A stretch of 64,000 nucleotides of DNA from Actinomycetes bacterium. GTDB taxonomy: Bacteria > Actinomycetota > Actinomycetes > Actinomycetales > Microbacteriaceae. Of this stretch, positions 9,739 through 19,219 are shown piece after piece. The notes below the pieces were generated by a model. The model worked only from the letters and a program-made list of their open reading frames with translations, made no database searches and was not told where the DNA came from. Every line of letters begins with the position of its first letter. Positions within the stretch are counted from its first letter, which is position 1. The DNA is taken from the NCBI GenBank assembly GCA_029777095.1, contig JAKOTS010000019.1, positions 1-64,000 of the forward strand, given 5' to 3'. A program made the position numbers and the translations under genes.

Positions 9739-10605
9739 CTACCCCGCGTCCCCGGACGTGGTCCCGGGCAACACCCCGAAGGGGCCCGGCTCGGGCCGCT
9801 TCGCCGTGATCGCGTCGCCAGACGACTCATGACGGATGCGCCGCAGCACCCAGGGCACGAGAAACTCGCGCGCCCAGACGAGGTCTTCGGTGCGAGCCTG
9901 ACGCCAGGTGGTGAGGGGGAGCGGCCCTGGTTGCAACGGGCGAAGCCCGGCATCGACGTTGAGGCCGCGCAAAACCATTCGCGCGATCTCGTGGTGCCCG
10001 AGCGCGTTGGGGTGCAGCCGGTCATCGGCCCAGAACCTCGAGTCCTGCACCTCTTTGAGCGCCCACATGTCGGCGACGATCGCATCATATTTCTCGGCGA
10101 TCGCCCGCACGTTTTCGTTGTAAATCGCGACTTTGCCGCGCAGGCGTCGAAACACCGGCGAGAATCCGACATCGACACCGGTGAATACGACCACCGTGGC
10201 CCCCGACCCGCTGAGCCGCGCGATCGCATCCTCAAATCGCAACGCGATCGCGTCGGGATCGGTCCCGGGCCGGATCACGTCGTTGCCACCGGCCGAGATC
10301 GTCACCAGATCCGGCTTGAGCGCAACGGCCGTGTCGAGCTGCTCGGCCATGATCTGCTCGATGAGCTTGCCGCGCACTGCGAGGTTCGCGTACGCAAAGT
10401 CGGGCGCACTTTGACTCAGCACCTCGGCTACACGGTCTGCCCAGCCCCGATTGCCGCCGGGCAGCGAGGGCTCAGGATCGCCGACACCCTCAGTAAACGA
10501 ATCACCGAGCGCGACGTAGCGCCGCCATGGGTGCAGATCTGGGGATGCCGGGGGTGGGGCATCCATCTTCTGATCTGCTGTTTCTTCGTCATGGGGACTC
10601 GACAT
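9739..10605 (-). CDS. SGNH/GDSL hydrolase
   Basis: YVALGDSFTEGVGD, SAGGNDVIRPG, DDRLHPNALGH; likely ATG at 10605. Confidence 0.9.
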   Translation of the reverse strand: MSSPHDEETADQKMDAPPPASPDLHPWRRYVALGDSFTEGVGDPEPSLPGGNRGWADRVAEVLSQSAPDFAYANLAVRGKLIEQIMAEQLDTAVALKPDLVTISAGGNDVIRPGTDPDAIALRFEDAIARLSGSGATVVVFTGVDVGFSPVFRRLRGKVAIYNENVRAIAEKYDAIVADMWALKEVQDSRFWADDRLHPNALGHHEIARMVLRGLNVDAGLRPLQPGPLPLTTWRQARTEDLVWAREFLVPWVLRRIRHESSGDAITAKRPEPGPFGVLPGTTSGDAG

Positions 10606-10689
10606 GCGAGGGATCCTTTCGTTTGCGCTTGTGACGCCCCTCGAGGCTAGCAAGAGCGGGCACGGCAATGTCAGGGGCCTCGGTTAGGC

Positions 10690-12579
10690 TTGACCATCGT
10701 GTACGAAATGGGTGAGTCGGCGGTGAATGGGTTGGCAAACGAGACTCCCGACACCGAACCGACCGCACCCCCGGGCCCGCACCTGGGCAGCTTCGCGGCC
10801 GAGCAACTCTCGCCGTCGTACCCTCAGCGAGCCCCATGGGGCACCGCGCAACGCCTGCGCGCCTGGCAGGCAGAAGCGCTCGATGTGTACTTCGCCGAGG
10901 GCGAGGGCACCGGCCCCCGCGACTTCCTCGCTTCCGCGACCCCGGGCGCGGGCAAGACCACGTTCGCGCTCCGGCTCGCGACCGAGCTCATCCGTCGCGG
11001 CGTGATCGATCGGATCGTGGTCGTTGCGCCCACCGAGCACCTGAAGACGCAGTGGGCTGATGCCGCTGCGCGCGTCTCGATCCGGCTCGACCCGAACTTC
11101 ACGAACAAGCACTGGGCGCCCTCCCGGCAGTACCACGGGGTCGTCGTGACCTATGCGCAGGTCGCCGCGAAGGCTTCAGTGCACCAACGGATCACCGAAG
11201 AGGCGCGCACCCTCGTGGTTCTCGACGAGGTGCACCACGGCGGCGATGCGCTCAGCTGGGGTGACGCGATTCGCGATTCGTATGGCCGCGCCACGCGCCG
11301 GCTGTTGCTCTCGGGCACGCCGTTTCGGAGCGACACCGCGCCGATTCCGTTCGTCGAATACCTGCCCGACGACAAGGGCATCCGCCTCTCGCGCACCGAC
11401 TACAACTACGGCTATGGCCGCGCCCTCGCCGATGGCGTCGTGCGGCCCGTCATCTTCATGGTCTACGCGGGGCACATGCGCTGGCGCACGACGACCGGCG
11501 ACGAGATGGAAGCGCATCTTGGCCAAGACAACACAAAAGACGTCAACGCGCAGGCGTGGCGCACCGCCCTGAACCCCGAGGGCGACTGGATTCCGGCGGT
11601 GCTGCGCTCCGCGGATCGCCGCCTCGAAGAGGTGCGCCAGCAGATTCCCGATGCGGGCGGGCTGGTGATCGCGACCGACCAGACGGCGGCTCGGGCCTAC
11701 GCGACGATTCTCGAGGGCCTGACCGGTGAGATGCCGACCGTGGTGCTTTCGGATGAGGCTGAGGCATCCGGTCGCATTGAAACCTTCGCGAACAGCACCA
11801 GCCGGTGGATGGTGGCGGTGCGCATGGTGTCGGAGGGCGTTGACGTGCCGCGTCTCTCGGTGGGCGTCTATGCAACGTCGGCGTCGACCCCATTGTTTTT
11901 TGCGCAGGCGATCGGTCGCTTTGTGCGGGCCCGACGTCGTGGCGAGACGGCAAGCATTTTCGTGCCCAACGTGCCGCAGCTGCTCGCCCTCGCCAACGAG
12001 ATGGAGCGTGAGCGCGATCACGCCCTCGATCGCGACCCAACGGGCGAAGACGAATGGTCGCTTGACGAAGACGCGATGGATGCCGCGGAGCGCGAAGACA
12101 AGGCCTCCGACGCGCTCACGCAGGAGTTCACCTACCAAGCGCTCGGGTCGGTCGCCCACTTCGATCGCGTGCTGTTCGACGGCAAAGAGTTTGGCGAGCT
12201 GGCCCAGCCTGGCACCGAAGAAGAGCACGAGTTTATTGGGATCCCGGGTCTGCTCGAACCCGAGCACGTGCACGAGTTGCTGATGCAGCGCCAGGCACGC
12301 CAGACGCGCCACCGGCACTCGCGCGAGGCGCAAGCGACCGCTGCGCCCGGCACGGGCGAGCCCGCCTCGACGCTGCCGGCCCCCCTGCACCGCACGCTCA
12401 AGGAGCAGCGCCAGCTGCTCAACAGCCTGGTCGGCCTGTATTCGCGCCAGAGCGGCGAGGCGCACGGCCTGGTGCACGCCGAGTTGCGCCGCGTGTGCGG
12501 CGGGCCGGCGGTGTCGCACGCGACGGTGGCGCAGTTGCAGTCGCGCATCGAAGTCCTTCGCGCGCGCGTCCGGCAGTAG
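10690..12579 (+). CDS. DEAD/DEAH (SF2) helicase
   Basis: Walker A ATPGAGKTT, DEVH box LVVLDEVHHGG, SGTPFRSD, AIGRFVRARR; TTG start, GTG at 10699 is an alternative. Confidence 0.9.
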   Translation: MTIVYEMGESAVNGLANETPDTEPTAPPGPHLGSFAAEQLSPSYPQRAPWGTAQRLRAWQAEALDVYFAEGEGTGPRDFLASATPGAGKTTFALRLATELIRRGVIDRIVVVAPTEHLKTQWADAAARVSIRLDPNFTNKHWAPSRQYHGVVVTYAQVAAKASVHQRITEEARTLVVLDEVHHGGDALSWGDAIRDSYGRATRRLLLSGTPFRSDTAPIPFVEYLPDDKGIRLSRTDYNYGYGRALADGVVRPVIFMVYAGHMRWRTTTGDEMEAHLGQDNTKDVNAQAWRTALNPEGDWIPAVLRSADRRLEEVRQQIPDAGGLVIATDQTAARAYATILEGLTGEMPTVVLSDEAEASGRIETFANSTSRWMVAVRMVSEGVDVPRLSVGVYATSASTPLFFAQAIGRFVRARRRGETASIFVPNVPQLLALANEMERERDHALDRDPTGEDEWSLDEDAMDAAEREDKASDALTQEFTYQALGSVAHFDRVLFDGKEFGELAQPGTEEEHEFIGIPGLLEPEHVHELLMQRQARQTRHRHSREAQATAAPGTGEPASTLPAPLHRTLKEQRQLLNSLVGLYSRQSGEAHGLVHAELRRVCGGPAVSHATVAQLQSRIEVLRARVRQ

Positions 12580-12754
12580 GGCGACACCGCGGCACGCCGC
12601 ACCCTTCGGACAGCCGAAAACCTGCCAATCCGAGCCCCCACGGTGATTCAGTTCGGGCCCGTCACTACGGTTGAAATTGCGAGTGCGGTGGGCGGAAGCA
12701 TCCACCCCGTATCTTGCCGCGAATATTCGCCGCACGACAATTCCGGAGGACACC

Positions 12755-13861
12755 CTGAGTACGTCATCTGCGCCCGCGCAGCCGAACATGCCCGTGGGCA
12801 CGCACGCCGAACGTCGCCAGTGGGCGCGCTATCTCGTCAGCGAACGCGCCGAAGCCGATGTCTACCGTTCGCTCGCGAAGCGGCGCGACGGCGAGGAGCG
12901 CGAGATTTTGCTTGCCCTCGCCGAGGCGGAGCAGCGCCACGAAGCACACTGGCTCGAACTGCTTGGCGGTGAGCCCGCGCGCTTGCCACGTGCGTCGGCC
13001 CGCAGTCGCATGCTCGGGTTCTTGGCGCGCAACTTTGGCTCGATCTTCGTGCTCGCCCTCGCCCAGAACGCCGAGGCGCGCTCGCCCTACAGCAGCGATC
13101 CCGCGGCGACCCCGGCTATGGCGGCCGACGAACGGATCCACCACGAGGTCGTCCGCGGCATTGCGGCGCGCGGGCGCCGTCGTCTTTCCGGCACGTTTCG
13201 CGCCGCAGTCTTTGGCGCGAATGACGGCCTTGTCAGCAACCTCGCACTTGTGATGGGCGTTGGCGCGACCGGCGTCGCACCACAGTTCGTGCTGTTCAGC
13301 GGCATTGCGGGCCTGCTTGCCGGTGCGCTTTCGATGGGCGCCGGCGAGTTCGTCTCAGTGCGTTCACAACGCGAGCTTTTGGATGCCACTGAGCCCAGCG
13401 CCTTCGCCGACGACGTCTTGCCCGACCTCAACCTCGATGCCAACGAGCTCGCCCTGGTCTATCGCAGCCGCGGTGTCGCCCCAGACGAGGCGCTCGCACA
13501 GGCCCGCGACGTGCTGGCATCGGCGCAGGTGCCCGGCTCGGGCGCCGTCATTTCAGGCCAGCGCGGTGACCATGGTGAGGTCGTCGGCAGCGCGTGGGGC
13601 GCCGCGCTTTCGAGCTTCATGTTCTTCGCGTGCGGCGCGATCATTCCCGTCTTGCCGTGGATCTTCGGACTCACCGGCGTCACCGCCGTCATCATCGCGC
13701 TCATCCTCGTCGGAATCGCGCTCCTTGCCACGGGCGCCACGGTCGGCCTCCTTTCGGGCGGGCCGCCGCTCCGCCGGGCGCTGCGCCAGCTTGCAATCGG
13801 GTTCGGCGCCGCCGCGGTGACCTATGCACTCGGCCTGCTCTTCGGCGTGTCGATGGGCTAA
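12755..13861 (+). CDS. VIT1/CCC1-type transporter with N-terminal ferritin-like domain
   Basis: Ferritin-like ERAEADVYRSLAKRRDGEEREILLALAEAEQRHEAHW; VIT motifs AAVFGANDGLVSNLALVMGVG and GALSMGAGEFVSVRSQRE; start is CTG 12755 or ATG 12788. Confidence 0.9.
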   Translation: MSTSSAPAQPNMPVGTHAERRQWARYLVSERAEADVYRSLAKRRDGEEREILLALAEAEQRHEAHWLELLGGEPARLPRASARSRMLGFLARNFGSIFVLALAQNAEARSPYSSDPAATPAMAADERIHHEVVRGIAARGRRRLSGTFRAAVFGANDGLVSNLALVMGVGATGVAPQFVLFSGIAGLLAGALSMGAGEFVSVRSQRELLDATEPSAFADDVLPDLNLDANELALVYRSRGVAPDEALAQARDVLASAQVPGSGAVISGQRGDHGEVVGSAWGAALSSFMFFACGAIIPVLPWIFGLTGVTAVIIALILVGIALLATGATVGLLSGGPPLRRALRQLAIGFGAAAVTYALGLLFGVSMG

Positions 13862-13918
13862 CAGTCCGCCCGTCCGTCACATTCGGCGCCGGCATGGCCG
13901 TCTCGATACTGTCGATGG

Positions 13919-15064
13919 ATGCATGCTTCCACGCGTAAACGTCGTCGCCGCTGGCCCTGGATCGTGCTGGGCTCGGTCGCCCTTGTCCTGGTCTTAGCCA
14001 CGGGCGGCATCGTCTTCGGCGGCACGCAGGTGTTGCTGACGCCGCACCACGGCATGGTGACCGCGCTCGGCAAGGTGATCGCCGTCGACGACAACGAGAT
14101 CACGCTTTCGCGAACGGATGCCGCTACCCGCGTTGGCACGTATGGCCTGGTGTGGGATGGTGCCGACGGTGAACAGACCGGATCAGCGGTTATTGGCCCG
14201 GTGCTCACAAGCACAGCCAAGACCGTGACGCGACCCATCTCGAACGTGATCGGTCGGCTGAGCGCGGGCACTGAGGTACAACTGAACCCCAACATTCACA
14301 CGCGTGACCCGAAGGTGTCGCTGGGCATCGACTTCAGCAACGTCGCCGTCGACGGCGAGCTCGGCGCGATGCCCGCATGGCAGGTCCCCGGCACCGGCTC
14401 TACCTGGGTCTTGTTCGTGCATGGCATCGACGGGCAGCGCGAGAGCGGCCTTCGCCCGCTGCCGACCATCGTCGACGCCGAACTGCCCACATTGCTCATC
14501 ACGTACCGAAACGACGTGGGCGCGCCAGCAAGCCCGAGCGGCCTCATCGCGCTCGGCCAGACCGAATGGCGCGACCTCGAGGCCGCCGCCGACTATGCAC
14601 TCACGCAGGGTGCAACCTCGTTCGTGCTGTACGGCGATTCGATGGGCGGCAGCATCGTGACGCAGTTCATGCACCAGTCACCGCACGCAGAGCGCGTCGT
14701 CGGGATGGTGTTGGATGCCCCGGTCCTCAACTGGGCTGGCGTCTTGCAAGGGCAGGCGGAACGCCTGCATCTCGGCTTCTTGACAACCCCGCTGCAGGCC
14801 GCGGTCGAATGGCGCGGAGACATCAGCCTCGCGATGCTCGACGAACTCGACCAGACCGCGGCATTCGAGCACCTGCCGATCCTGCTTTTTCAGGGACTCG
14901 CCGATCCGCTGGTCCCGCCGGCGGAGAGCGAATCGTTCGCGAATGCCCTCCCGGGTGCGCGTTATGTCCCTGTCGCCGACGCAGGGCACATCCAGAGCTG
15001 GAACGTTGACCCCGAAACCTACGAGGGGCACCTCGCCGATTTCTTGGGTCAGTTCGCGCCGTGA
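13919..15064 (+). CDS. alpha/beta hydrolase with N-terminal TM anchor
   Basis: TM IVLGSVALVLVLATGGIVFGG; nucleophile elbow YGDSMGGS; catalytic His region VADAGHIQSW. Confidence 0.85.
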   Translation: MHASTRKRRRRWPWIVLGSVALVLVLATGGIVFGGTQVLLTPHHGMVTALGKVIAVDDNEITLSRTDAATRVGTYGLVWDGADGEQTGSAVIGPVLTSTAKTVTRPISNVIGRLSAGTEVQLNPNIHTRDPKVSLGIDFSNVAVDGELGAMPAWQVPGTGSTWVLFVHGIDGQRESGLRPLPTIVDAELPTLLITYRNDVGAPASPSGLIALGQTEWRDLEAAADYALTQGATSFVLYGDSMGGSIVTQFMHQSPHAERVVGMVLDAPVLNWAGVLQGQAERLHLGFLTTPLQAAVEWRGDISLAMLDELDQTAAFEHLPILLFQGLADPLVPPAESESFANALPGARYVPVADAGHIQSWNVDPETYEGHLADFLGQFAP

Positions 15065-15067
15065 GCC

Positions 15068-15100
15068 GCATTGCCGCGTGCACAACGCACGCGGCAATGC
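15068..15100. terminator. hairpin at a convergent gene junction, terminator-like but without U-tract
   Basis: gcattgccgcgtgc-acaac-gcacgcggcaatgc: 14-bp perfect stem, 5-nt loop. Confidence 0.65.
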
Positions 15101-15112
15101 GCGTAGAGCCTG

Positions 15113-16423
15113 CTAGCGATCAGTTCGCGTGATGGCCGGGATGACGTACGACTGGTCGATGACCTCGCGCGCCGGCTCGTACATGCGCAGCACGGGTCGG
15201 AAATCACCCTCCGGGGTTGGGAGCCAGTTGGCACGGGCGCGCGGGTCGGCCGGTTCTTCCCGCGACATCGTGATGACGAGGGAGCCGTCTGCCTCGTATT
15301 GGATTCCGGGTGTGCGGTCGCCGATCGAGTAGCGCTTGATCGGGTTCGCAACGAGGTAGTAGTTGGGCACGTCATACATCGTCAACGACCAGAAGGCACC
15401 CACAGTGGGGGTGGGGTCAAGGTGCAACGTGTACGTGTGGGCACCCGAAATGGGTTCGCCCAGTTCGTCGACATACGTGGCCGTGTAGGCCGCTTCGAAC
15501 GACTGATTGCCCCAGAGACCCCCAAGCGCCGCCCCCGCACGCTGCACGAGGCGGCGCTGCGGGTCGGCGATGATGAATTCTGGGTCGTTCTCTGACCCGA
15601 CTTCGAAGTAGTCGAGGTTGTAGTCGAACGAGTGATACGCGAGGTTCCAGCCGTTGACGATCGCGTTTCCACCGCCGGAGGCGAGCACGCCCTCGAGCGT
15701 GGCCTTTGCTGCAAGGTAGCCGCTCTCGCGCGTCGCAGCGCCCTCCGGCGTGTCAGCGCTCAATGCCGCGACGTTGGCCGCCTGCAGAGCCTCGTCGCGG
15801 GGCGCCGGCGGGAACTCGCGGCTCCAGGTAAGGTACTTCGCCCAGAAGTCCCCGGCTTCGCTTGCTTCTTCGGCGGGATGGGGGAGCCCCTTCGGAACCG
15901 CCGTCGCATCGAGCGGCGCGAGCGTGGTCGCATCCTGAAGCGCGTGGACCTCGGGCAGATCGTCATCGCCCGACACCGCCCAGCGTCCGACAATTGATGC
16001 GATCCGGGTCGGCACGCGCACCACAGTGGTCGCGGCCGGCGCATCGCCAGCCCAGTCGTGAGGAACGAGCAGGAACTGCGCGGCGTCGCTTCCCGTGGCG
16101 CGGTGCCCGATGTATGCGAAGTTGTCGGTCCAGGCGCTGACGAACTGCAAGACGAAGTAGCGGCCGGCCGTGGCTGGTACCGAGAGCAGGATCGGTCCCA
16201 CGCTCAGGTCAAGCTGCGCCATCGAATAGAGCGTGTCGTTGTTGATCGTGACGAACGTGTCGTTGTGGTCGGCGAGGGTGCGCGCGTGGCTGAACGTATT
16301 CCAAGCCGCCGCGGGGTTCTTGCCAACACCGGTCGTTTCGTAACGCGTCACCTGATCGAGGTTGAACACGAGCGGGAAGCCGAACATGTAGGCGGTGACG
16401 AGATCGTCTGGTGTGGTGGTCAT
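15113..16423 (-). CDS. DUF1254-DUF1214 fusion protein
   Basis: DTFVTINNDTLYSMAQLDLS (DUF1254); FWSLTMYDVPNYYLVANPIKRYSIGDRTPG...NWLPTPEGDFRPVLRMYEP (DUF1214). Confidence 0.88.
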   Translation of the reverse strand: MTTTPDDLVTAYMFGFPLVFNLDQVTRYETTGVGKNPAAAWNTFSHARTLADHNDTFVTINNDTLYSMAQLDLSVGPILLSVPATAGRYFVLQFVSAWTDNFAYIGHRATGSDAAQFLLVPHDWAGDAPAATTVVRVPTRIASIVGRWAVSGDDDLPEVHALQDATTLAPLDATAVPKGLPHPAEEASEAGDFWAKYLTWSREFPPAPRDEALQAANVAALSADTPEGAATRESGYLAAKATLEGVLASGGGNAIVNGWNLAYHSFDYNLDYFEVGSENDPEFIIADPQRRLVQRAGAALGGLWGNQSFEAAYTATYVDELGEPISGAHTYTLHLDPTPTVGAFWSLTMYDVPNYYLVANPIKRYSIGDRTPGIQYEADGSLVITMSREEPADPRARANWLPTPEGDFRPVLRMYEPAREVIDQSYVIPAITRTDR

Positions 16424-16475
16424 GCGCGTGGTGGTCCTTTGAGAGGGGTGAAGGGGGTGAAATCGGGCTTCGGGG

Positions 16476-17147
16476 CTAGAACGCGCCGATGCCCTTGCCG
16501 ATGACGTTCGCGCCGAGCACGACGAAGAGCACGGTCATGATGACCGCGTTGTTCGCGGTAAGCCACGCACGCACACTTGTCAGTGCCTTGGCTGCGGTCT
16601 GCGGCGCAAATGCAGCAAAGAGGACGGGGATGAGCACGGTCAGCGCGGCGATCACGCTAAACACGATGATCGCGACGACGAGCGCGCCCGTGTCAAGCGA
16701 TGCGCGTCCGATGGTTGTGCCGGCGGCCGCCTCAACGAGGAGGTTTTTTGGATTGAGCGCCGCCAGGGCGAACGCGAGTCCGACGGCCGCCAACACGCCC
16801 ATGCTGTCGATTTTTGACATCCAGGCCGGCAGCTCTGGCGTGACACCCGGGGCCGGCCGTGAGCGCCACTGCCGCCAGCCGAGAAAGAGTAGGCCCGCAC
16901 CGAGCACGATCTGGACAACGCCCAGGATCGGCTTCGACGCGGTCGGGTCAGCAGCGGTAACCGCATCGGCGAGCAGCGAGAACACCGTGGTCGCCACGAG
17001 GATCCCGACGAGCCAGCCCACAAGGAATCCGAAGCCCAAACGGAGCGCCCGTGGCGACATCAGCATGAGGATCACGGCAATGATCGGGATGGGGCTAATC
17101 GCGATGGCGACCGCGTTGGTCAGAGTCGAACCGATGACGTCAAACAA
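16476..17147 (-). CDS. GAP family (Sap-like, LysE-type) membrane protein
   Basis: AIAISPIPIIAVILMLMSPRA, LNPKNLLVEAAAG, six predicted hydrophobic helices. Confidence 0.8.
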   Translation of the reverse strand: MFDVIGSTLTNAVAIAISPIPIIAVILMLMSPRALRLGFGFLVGWLVGILVATTVFSLLADAVTAADPTASKPILGVVQIVLGAGLLFLGWRQWRSRPAPGVTPELPAWMSKIDSMGVLAAVGLAFALAALNPKNLLVEAAAGTTIGRASLDTGALVVAIIVFSVIAALTVLIPVLFAAFAPQTAAKALTSVRAWLTANNAVIMTVLFVVLGANVIGKGIGAF

Positions 17148-17229
17148 TGCTGTGTTCCTCTTTCAAAACCCGTCGCCGCCGAAAGGGCGTCTGGCGATCT
17201 GGGGCATGGATGTGGGTCGTGCGAAATGA

Positions 17230-18174
17230 CTAGGCGTTGATCGCGGGGAACGACCAGCGTCCCTCAAGGATTTCAGCGCGCGGGCGGTACAACCGCACGA
17301 GATAGTTCCAGCCCTCGGTCAGCGGGAGGAAGTTCGGGGCCGCGGGATCTCCACCAAATCGAACCGTGATCGAGCCATCCGCGTCGCGGATGCCCGTCAC
17401 GCTGTTGACGCTGTAGATACCAAACTCGTTCGGTTCGAAGTATCCATCGGCGTTGTAGAGCGAGATCGACCAGAAGCCGTCTACCGGAACGTCCCCAACG
17501 GTGAGCGTGTATTCACCAACGGGAAGTCCCGGCTCAACGTTGATGTACGACGCCTCAGCCTCGGGGAGCCCGCCCCAGCCCGATGCGGTTCCGAGCAGGT
17601 GACGAAGCGGGTCAACCGCTTCGCGGGGCCCGAAACAGCCTTCGAGCCCACTCAGTCCCTTCGAAAGTGTGAGCACCGCATCGCGCGTCTCAGTGAACGA
17701 CTCGACGTCGAAGGGCGCCGGTGCAAATTGGCCCGCCGCGGCCGACGTCAGGCTGAGCCCGTCCTGCAGGGCGTTGACCACCGCAACGTCGTCGGCATTC
17801 TCGGGATCGACAAGGATGCGCGCCGCCGCGAGGACGAAGTCGCTGCCGAGCTCTTCGGCGGTCAGCTCGTACGTGCCCGCGGCGTGGAGCACTCGGTTGA
17901 TGTAGTGATCCTGGTTGACCAGCATCATTGAGATATACCGGCCGCTGGCTTCAGGAATCGTGACCGTCGCGCCCTGCGATACGTCGATGATTGCCGCGCT
18001 GTACAGCGTGTCGCGGTTCATGCGGATGACGGTTTGCTCTTCGACCGGGGTGGGGCCACGGAAGTGGTTCCAGACGTTCGACGAACCGGCCGCGGCCGCG
18101 ATTCCAGCAAACATCCGCTCGCTCTCAACGCGTGCAAAATTCTCGAACGTGACTAGAGCAGGCAGAGTGGTCAT
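17230..18174 (-). CDS. DUF1254-DUF1214 protein
   Basis: VIRMNRDTLYSAAIIDVS; FWSISLYNADGYFEPNEFGIYSVNSVTG; ATG at 18174. Confidence 0.85.
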   Translation of the reverse strand: MTTLPALVTFENFARVESERMFAGIAAAAGSSNVWNHFRGPTPVEEQTVIRMNRDTLYSAAIIDVSQGATVTIPEASGRYISMMLVNQDHYINRVLHAAGTYELTAEELGSDFVLAAARILVDPENADDVAVVNALQDGLSLTSAAAGQFAPAPFDVESFTETRDAVLTLSKGLSGLEGCFGPREAVDPLRHLLGTASGWGGLPEAEASYINVEPGLPVGEYTLTVGDVPVDGFWSISLYNADGYFEPNEFGIYSVNSVTGIRDADGSITVRFGGDPAAPNFLPLTEGWNYLVRLYRPRAEILEGRWSFPAINA

Positions 18175-18292
18175 GACATCATCATCCTGGAAATCGTGCG
18201 TGTTCCGCATCATCCTCGACGGATGATTCGCGTTTGCCTTTGGGTATGAAGCGGGCAGGCTGGCGAGGCGGACACATGCGCGGAGGGATGCA

Positions 18293-19185
18293 ATGGCGGA
18301 ACTGATCATTGGCGAGATGCTCGGATCGCCCGGAGTACCGGCCGTGCTCGACGCCACCAAGTTCAACCGGCACACATTCTGGTGCGGGCAAAGCGGCAGT
18401 GGCAAGACGTACGCACTCGGGGTCGTGCCCGAACAATTGCTCCTGCACACCGAACTCCCGATCCTGGTTCTCGACCCCAACGCCGATTTTGTGCGGCTCC
18501 CCGAGATGCGTCCGAACGCGAGCGAAGCGGATGCCGCGCGCTGGGCTGAACTCGACTTGCGCGTGTTTCGCTCGGGTGGCGCTGAGGGGGCCGCATGGAG
18601 AATCTCCAGGTGCTCGACTGGGATGTCTGGTCGTGGGGTACATCCTCGGTGCTCGATGTCATTGACGAGCGTCCACGGGCAACGGTCCTCGACCTCGGTG
18701 GATTCGCGATTCCCGCCGAGTCCCGGGTGGCCGCACTTGCGACGCTGGATCACCTGTGGGCGCGCCGCGAAGAGCGATTCCCGATTCTGGTTGTGATCGA
18801 CGAAGCCCACAACCTTTGTTCGCCGGAGCCTGCCACCGCCGTCGAACGCGCCCTGACCGAGCGGTTGATTCAGATCGCCGCGGAGGGCCGCAAGTTTGGC
18901 ATGTGGCTGTTTCTCTCAACGCAACGCCCGACCAAGATCCATCCCAATGTGCTCTCGCAGTGCGACAACCTGGGTCTTATGCGAGTGAATGCGCCACGAG
19001 ATCTCGCTGAGCTCGCCGCTGTCTTCGGTTTCGCGCCGGAAGAGTCGATCCGTCATGCGCAAGACTTCGCCCAAGGCCAGGCTCTGTTTGCGGGTGGTTT
19101 CGTGAAGCAGCCCAGCTTCGTACAGATGGGGGAGCGGCTCTCGGAAGAGGCTGGCGGCGACGTACGAGTGCCATGGCGGGACTAA
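18293..19185 (+). pseudogene. HerA/DUF87-like ATP-binding protein with internal deletion and frame change
   Basis: Walker A WCGQSGSGKT in ORF 18293..18796; Walker B ILVVIDEAHN and STQRPTKIHPNVLSQCDNL in a different frame, ORF 18595..19185; frames meet near 18595. Confidence 0.65.
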
Positions 19186-19219
19186 GCGCGCCGCCAGCTT
19201 GGTACCGATTGGCCCACCG

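Noticed and set aside
9640-9740. Short inverted repeats (gaaggcg...cgccttc) upstream of the ECF operon as a regulatory site
   Set aside because: Only about 7 bp and common at this GC; insufficient evidence for a specific function.
10690-12579. DEAD/DEAH helicase as a defence-island component
   Set aside because: No nuclease, methyltransferase or other defence partners nearby; neighbours are ordinary genes.
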